A DNA stretch of 64,000 bases from Saprospiraceae bacterium. Lineage in GTDB: Bacteria > Bacteroidota > Bacteroidia > Chitinophagales > Saprospiraceae. The DNA lies in the NCBI GenBank assembly GCA_016714445.1, contig JADJNF010000007.1, positions 62,001 through 126,000 on the forward strand, written 5' to 3'. Below, piece by piece: positions 59,918-64,000 of this stretch. The notes under the pieces were generated by a model. That model was given only the letters and a program-made list of their open reading frames with translations. It was not told the origin of the DNA and made no database searches. The position numbers were made by a program, and so were the translations under genes. Position 1 is the first letter of the stretch, and every line of letters begins with the position of its first letter.

Positions 59918-61004
59918 TTAGAGAGTGTTAGTATCAGTTCCCAATACCCCGCTCACCCATTCTTCACACTCCTCCAGCATACCTTCCATCCTATCTTTAA
60001 TTTGTAAATACATGATACCTTGTTGATCATCGGTAGGGTAGGCCTTTTTTTCTTCGATATATTTGCTCCTGAAGAAATCAAATAGTAGCAGGATATTACG
60101 CTGAAATTGGATGTAATCCGGGACATCCATTTTCACTTTTGGATGACGGATTTCGATCGTCTGTATGACTCCTTCCACTTTATATACATATATCATCTTA
60201 CCATCGACAAATGAAAGTGAACAGTGTTTGATCAGATACTTCGATACTTTTTTTACATTCATCAGAAACCATTTTAACACTTTAATCTTTTCTTTTACAT
60301 CCGTACTATCACGAATAGTTTGGTATTGTTTTAACAAATAGTGATATTCTTTCTGTTGAGAAAACAAGTTTTTAAGTACAAAGAGATCATACATATAATT
60401 TGAGCATATCATCTTTGTATTCAAATTGATAAGGTTCTTCAAGAACATCAAAAAAAAGATGATTATAAACCGACATCTTTCTTTTTATCCATAACGGTCC
60501 TACAAAATTCCGTTTTGGATTGCTGATATCAGCAAAAAAAACTTTAACCTTTTTTCTTAGCTGCTTAAACTCTAAAGAATCAATAAACCCAATCTTCTCA
60601 TTATCATACACTGTAAATCCTTCAAAAGCCAACATTTCACCCGTGTTAATGATATCTTGACCTATCAAATGATTGGCATAACAACGTTCGATGCCAGTGA
60701 TTTCATCACCATCCATCATAATGGAAATGGCAATACCGTTCATGGTCAACGGAGCTTCAAACACCCAAACTTTTAGCTTGCAATCACAAACCAAATCTTC
60801 TAAACATTGACTGGAGCGAACTGAGAGTGAAGTATCACCCTTCAACTTACAGGCCTTGAAAAATTCACCCAACTTCCCCAGCCAAACTTCCTTATAAGCA
60901 TTTTCAAATACCCCATTTTCCGGGAGAAATACATCATGCATTCTCATATCCATTTCGCAGATACTGGCGATAATCTTATCTCTCAAGGGATGTTGACCAA
61001 CCAC
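59918..61004 (-). CDS. Hypothetical protein (frameshifted)
   Basis: Two overlapping frames (60387-61004 and 59918-60451) join into one protein of about 361 residues if one A is removed from the AAA at 60399-60401 (minus strand), giving LNYMYDLFVLKNLFS. It has no signal peptide and no membrane segment. It is helix-rich at the C-terminus (YLLKQYQTIRDSTDVKEKIK) and beta-rich at the N-terminus (LKVWVFEAPLTMNGIAISIM). No family recognised. It lies alone after the CHAT gene, on the other strand. Confidence 0.6.
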
Positions 61005-61134
61005 AACTTGTTTTTTTTTGGAAAACGAATATTGAAATTGGAATAATATATTTCGGGTTAGCTTTCATGACCAGAAGAACACATTATACCTTCTATATTT
61101 GTAACACTACGTAAATAAATTATCGCTCGATTTC

Positions 61135-61506
61135 ATGCACTTTTTAACATATCTTCCGCTATATTTTCGCCCAGCCCAAACCAATATCAATCCATTCATC
61201 TTTGACCCCTGCCTCGCAGAACTCTGTTATTGTGTCCCATATCCAGATAAGCCCAATAAACCCTTCTTTGTGAACATCTACCCTAATCCATCCAAAGGCC
61301 TTTTTTACATTTATATCCCAGACTATAAAGTACCAGTTATAATGAAAATATCCGATGCTTCAGAAAAACTTCTCGAAACACATCATTTGATGTATTGGGG
61401 GTTAATGAATTGGAGATTGGGAAGTGGGATTTATCAAATTGATATTTTGCTTAATGAGATCGAAAAATATTATAATAGAGTGTCAATAATAACTTTGTGT
61501 AAATAA
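61135..61506 (+). CDS. Orphan T9SS sorting-domain protein, paralogue of 46646-46975
   Basis: 123 residues: a short odd front (MHFLTYLPLYFRPAQ), then NINPFIFDPCLAELCYCVPY and a T9SS type A domain (FFVNIYPNPSKGLFYIYIPD, LLETHHLMYWGLMNWRLGSG). No signal peptide or passenger domain is visible. It is clearly homologous to the interrupted copy at 46.6-47.0 kb. It may be the tail of a lost gene, or a cassette that supplies sorting tails; expression is unproven. Confidence 0.5.
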   Translation: MHFLTYLPLYFRPAQTNINPFIFDPCLAELCYCVPYPDKPNKPFFVNIYPNPSKGLFYIYIPDYKVPVIMKISDASEKLLETHHLMYWGLMNWRLGSGIYQIDILLNEIEKYYNRVSIITLCK

Positions 61507-61545
61507 TATTTTCGTCCTGGACTATGGTTATTCCCATTCTCAATA

Positions 61546-62553
61546 TCATTTCACTTCAATCTCAACCGATATTGGAAAATGATCACTAAAACCATTCGGG
61601 TTTATAGCTTTTCCCATTCCTCCATACGGGATAGGACTCGGATATTTCCCATTACTTTCCATGATCGGAAATTTGTTTATTTTGACTGTATTTTCTTTTA
61701 CACTCACTTTAGAATCTTTTTTAATTAAATTCTTATTGACAAGAAACTGATCAAGCATATTTGGTAAATTATCAAAATAAAAACTACCATTTGCTTCTTC
61801 TAGAATATCCCACATCAAATTATAAAAACAAGAATTTTTTGCATTGCTGACTTTTGTCTTGCTTCTTAGTGATAATGCATATTGGACCAAGGATACATTA
61901 AAAGGCTCATCATTAAAATCTCCCATAGCTATAACTGGTGTGTCATTACTATACATTTCCATAACTCGCTCATGAAAATAGGCTAAAGTTTCTCCGGCAA
62001 TCATCCTATATCCTTCACTTTCTGAAGCACCACCACTTCTGGAAGGCCAGTGATTCACGACAGTTACTATTCTTTCATTTTCTGCCAGGGTAATAAAGTT
62101 AACTTGTAAAATATCTCTGGTAGCAGTCCTGCGCATCACAAAATGGTTAAAAATTAAATCTTTAATTACACCTGGATTATTGGGATCAATATTGCCTTGC
62201 TCGACTACTACCTGATTGGCATCATAAATAATGGCTACATCGATCCCTCTTTGGTCATTGGTATCCGCATGGGCGATGGCATAATTTCGATTCAAAGTAG
62301 CTAATGCAGCCACAAGTCTTTCCAAAACATGTTTGTTTTCAATTTCACAGACACCTAAAATATCCGGACCTAGACCATTGTTCATCAACTTTATTATAGA
62401 AGCTAATTGTGATATTTTAAGGGCCAATTGATTTTCGCCCCATCTCGCAAGATCCTGGCCAATAGCACGTTGCAATTTTTCACTTCTCCTTGGAGAATTT
62501 TCGATATCAAATAAATTTTCTAAATTCCAGAATGCGACAAAATATGTTTTCAT
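61546..62553 (-). CDS. Endonuclease/exonuclease/phosphatase family protein
   Basis: 335 residues with the metal-dependent EEP motifs in order: WNLENLFD (Asn), GVCEIEN (metal Glu), RGIDVAIIY, NHWPSR (His), MGDFNDEP (Asp, Asn) and GFSDHFPISVEIE (Asp-His catalytic pair). There is no signal peptide, so it acts in the cytoplasm on DNA, RNA or a phosphoester; the substrate cannot be read from sequence. It follows the amidohydrolase gene by 19 bases on the same strand, so the two are probably co-transcribed. Confidence 0.9.
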   Translation of the reverse strand: MKTYFVAFWNLENLFDIENSPRRSEKLQRAIGQDLARWGENQLALKISQLASIIKLMNNGLGPDILGVCEIENKHVLERLVAALATLNRNYAIAHADTNDQRGIDVAIIYDANQVVVEQGNIDPNNPGVIKDLIFNHFVMRRTATRDILQVNFITLAENERIVTVVNHWPSRSGGASESEGYRMIAGETLAYFHERVMEMYSNDTPVIAMGDFNDEPFNVSLVQYALSLRSKTKVSNAKNSCFYNLMWDILEEANGSFYFDNLPNMLDQFLVNKNLIKKDSKVSVKENTVKINKFPIMESNGKYPSPIPYGGMGKAINPNGFSDHFPISVEIEVK

Positions 62554-62572
62554 ATTCTTTTATTTTAATAAT

Positions 62573-63817
62573 TTAAGAAATCGTACAATAACTCGTTTTC
62601 AAATAAGCCCTCGGATTATCTCTCGCTATCAAATCAAATTCCATTTCTGAAAGATTGGCCATCACTTCGGATAATAATTGTTTCTCACTCTTGTGATTCC
62701 TGACTACAAAGAAGTCAGTACCATACAGTACTTTACCTTTAAGCTCATCTTTTCTTAGTACCTGTTTGAGTAATGGATAAATGGTTGGATTGTAAATAAT
62801 ATAACTGATGTCAGCATATACATTAGGGTATTTATACATTAAATTAGAAATAATTGAAAACCAGTCCATGCTTCGCCACAACTCCCCCAAATAACTTAGA
62901 TTCAATTCATTAGTGCCCTTTTTAACAGGAAAAAAATTAAAACCATCACGTTCTTTTCGTAACATATTCGAAACTTGAGACAATCTATCTCTTTCTTGAT
63001 ACTTTTCCCATTCCTCGTCTCCACCATAATGTCCCATACAAACTTTCAAGTTGCTAAGATTATGTTTTAATTCAGCTTCATCATCGGTATATCCAAAAAA
63101 ATCTTTAATCTCTTGCCTGCAATTTTTTACTATTTTTCTTAACAATCTTTCTTCCAGTAAACATAAAAAGTTTAAAGGATGTGTGAAATTTGTGCTAAAA
63201 TCAATATTTTTTAGCTCAGGTAGAATTAATGAACTTGTCGGATAATTTACGCCATTGTACTGCTCAAAAACCGGGTGGTAATCCCAATTTTTATCCTTTT
63301 TATCTCTGTAAAAAACTGTTCCCTTGATAACATGTGTCATAATGGGGATCTGATGATCAGCTGCATATTTCCAAAGTAACAGCAATTCTTCATCAAATGG
63401 GTAATATCCCAAAGCAGGATAAATCTTAAATCCATTCAACTTATGTTTCTCGATATACTCTTTGACCAAACAAGCACTTAACGTAACTTGCCCTGTCAAA
63501 GGATCTCCTGATATTTTCAGAAAATCAGATTGATCTTTTACTCTTCTTGGGTCAATGAATACAAATGGATATATTTTTTTAATAGGGTCGTTTTTCAATT
63601 TTACCAATTCATCCATTTGAAACTCAAAACTACCTTTCTTGTCCTTAATTTTTCCTGCCCCCATATAATGCATGTCCATCGGCAGCACAACAAACCCGGT
63701 TCCATGATCATATTGGTTCATTAGCTTTGAGTATATATCACTACTTTCCTTATATCCGGCAAACCTTATGATGTGGAGATATCTTGAAAGAAATTTTAAT
63801 GTTTTACTATCTGGCAC
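62573..63817 (-). CDS. Amidohydrolase family protein, N-terminus uncertain
   Basis: 414 residues of a TIM-barrel amidohydrolase (Amidohydro_2 type): LPMDMHYMGAG, IPIMTHVIKG (His), NFTHPLNF, VCMGHYGGDEEW (His) and KVLYGTDFFVV (last metal Asp) on successive strands. The usual N-terminal HxH metal motif is not visible. The frame is open past the GTG start at 63817 to a TAA at 63863, and again beyond it to the window edge, so the real start may lie further up across an error or a true stop. It probably hydrolyses a small ring or amide substrate. Co-transcribed with the EEP gene. Confidence 0.75.
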   Translation of the reverse strand: MPDSKTLKFLSRYLHIIRFAGYKESSDIYSKLMNQYDHGTGFVVLPMDMHYMGAGKIKDKKGSFEFQMDELVKLKNDPIKKIYPFVFIDPRRVKDQSDFLKISGDPLTGQVTLSACLVKEYIEKHKLNGFKIYPALGYYPFDEELLLLWKYAADHQIPIMTHVIKGTVFYRDKKDKNWDYHPVFEQYNGVNYPTSSLILPELKNIDFSTNFTHPLNFLCLLEERLLRKIVKNCRQEIKDFFGYTDDEAELKHNLSNLKVCMGHYGGDEEWEKYQERDRLSQVSNMLRKERDGFNFFPVKKGTNELNLSYLGELWRSMDWFSIISNLMYKYPNVYADISYIIYNPTIYPLLKQVLRKDELKGKVLYGTDFFVVRNHKSEKQLLSEVMANLSEMEFDLIARDNPRAYLKTSYCTIS

Positions 63818-63865
63818 TATTTTAAGATAAGGTAATAAATACCTCGCTAATGTCCATAATATTTA

Positions 63866-64000
63866 CCTTCCCATTTCAATAAAGAAAAATACAAATAGAA
63901 TAACAATAGCTTTATATAAAAAAGAAGGGTCTTTTAAAAAGATGTGTTTTGATTCTAAAAATAAAAATGCGTTTCTGATATTAGTAAATAACCAATCGTT
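63866..64000 (-). CDS. Possible partial coding sequence at the window edge
   Basis: A 45-codon open stretch in the same frame as the amidohydrolase, ending with GR and a TAA at 63863-63865. It contains KHIFLKDPSFLYKAIVILFV, which could be a membrane segment. It may be the end of an upstream gene or the true N-terminus of the amidohydrolase; the window is too short to decide. Confidence 0.3.

Overview
The window looks like a chromosomal segment of a low-GC member of the Bacteroidota, most likely a Saprospiraceae-like bacterium. The evidence is the recurring Bacteroidetes promoter box TAnnTTTG, type IX secretion system (T9SS) C-terminal sorting domains, a TonB receptor/DUF4249 lipoprotein pair, DUF4403, DUF4105, DUF1573 and RDD families, a TamL-like Omp85 protein, LamG and GEVED domains, and an ECF sigma/anti-sigma pair. 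The exact genus cannot be read from the sequence. No rRNA, tRNA or CRISPR array was found.

Layout. 1-11.3 kb is mostly housekeeping: a cut-off secreted protein, a phosphopantetheinyl transferase, a WD40 protein, RDD and peptidoglycan-binding proteins, DUF4403, a glycerate-kinase-type enzyme, an ABC exporter, rsmG and DUF4105. 11.4-16 kb holds an orphan T9SS tail, a DUF4249/TonB-receptor uptake pair and a broken lipoprotein gene. 16-25.9 kb has a candidate small RNA, a DEAD-box helicase, yaaA, DUF1573, a geranylgeranyl-reductase-like flavoprotein, a SpoU/TrmH methyltransferase and a TamL-like assembly factor. 25.9-28.9 kb is a mobile-element-like module: hairpin-rich DNA, then a HTH protein, a replication-protein-like gene and a DnaC-like ATPase ending in a strong terminator. 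30.7-41.5 kb carries a very large M43 metalloprotease with repeated FN3/GEVED/PKD modules, LamG and T9SS proteins and a DnaQ-like exonuclease. 41.6-45.2 kb is a tight three-gene operon containing a secreted trypsin-like protease with an unrecognised triplicated domain. 45.7-47 kb is decayed IS21 material and an orphan T9SS tail. 47-59.8 kb has an ECF sigma/anti-sigma pair and a run of secreted enzymes: a lipoprotein, a protein-glutaminase-type deamidase, a papain-like C1 peptidase, a streptopain-like C10 peptidase with a T9SS tail, and a secreted TPR-CHAT protease. 60-64 kb has an unknown gene, another orphan T9SS tail, an endonuclease/exonuclease/phosphatase-family protein and an amidohydrolase.

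How the genes may work together. The second half is dominated by exported hydrolases and modifying enzymes. The M43 and C10 proteases share the same tail (FN3, GEVED, PKD, Ig-like, T9SS domain) behind different catalytic heads, which suggests a module-swapping secretome for polymer breakdown or attack on neighbouring cells.

Caveat. At least fifteen single-base indels, nearly all in short homopolymers, split genes that read perfectly once one base is restored. This looks like uncorrected long-read error rather than mass pseudogenisation, so gene ends given here often span frameshifts. A few genes (IS21 istA, the orphan T9SS tails) carry in-frame stops and look truly decayed.
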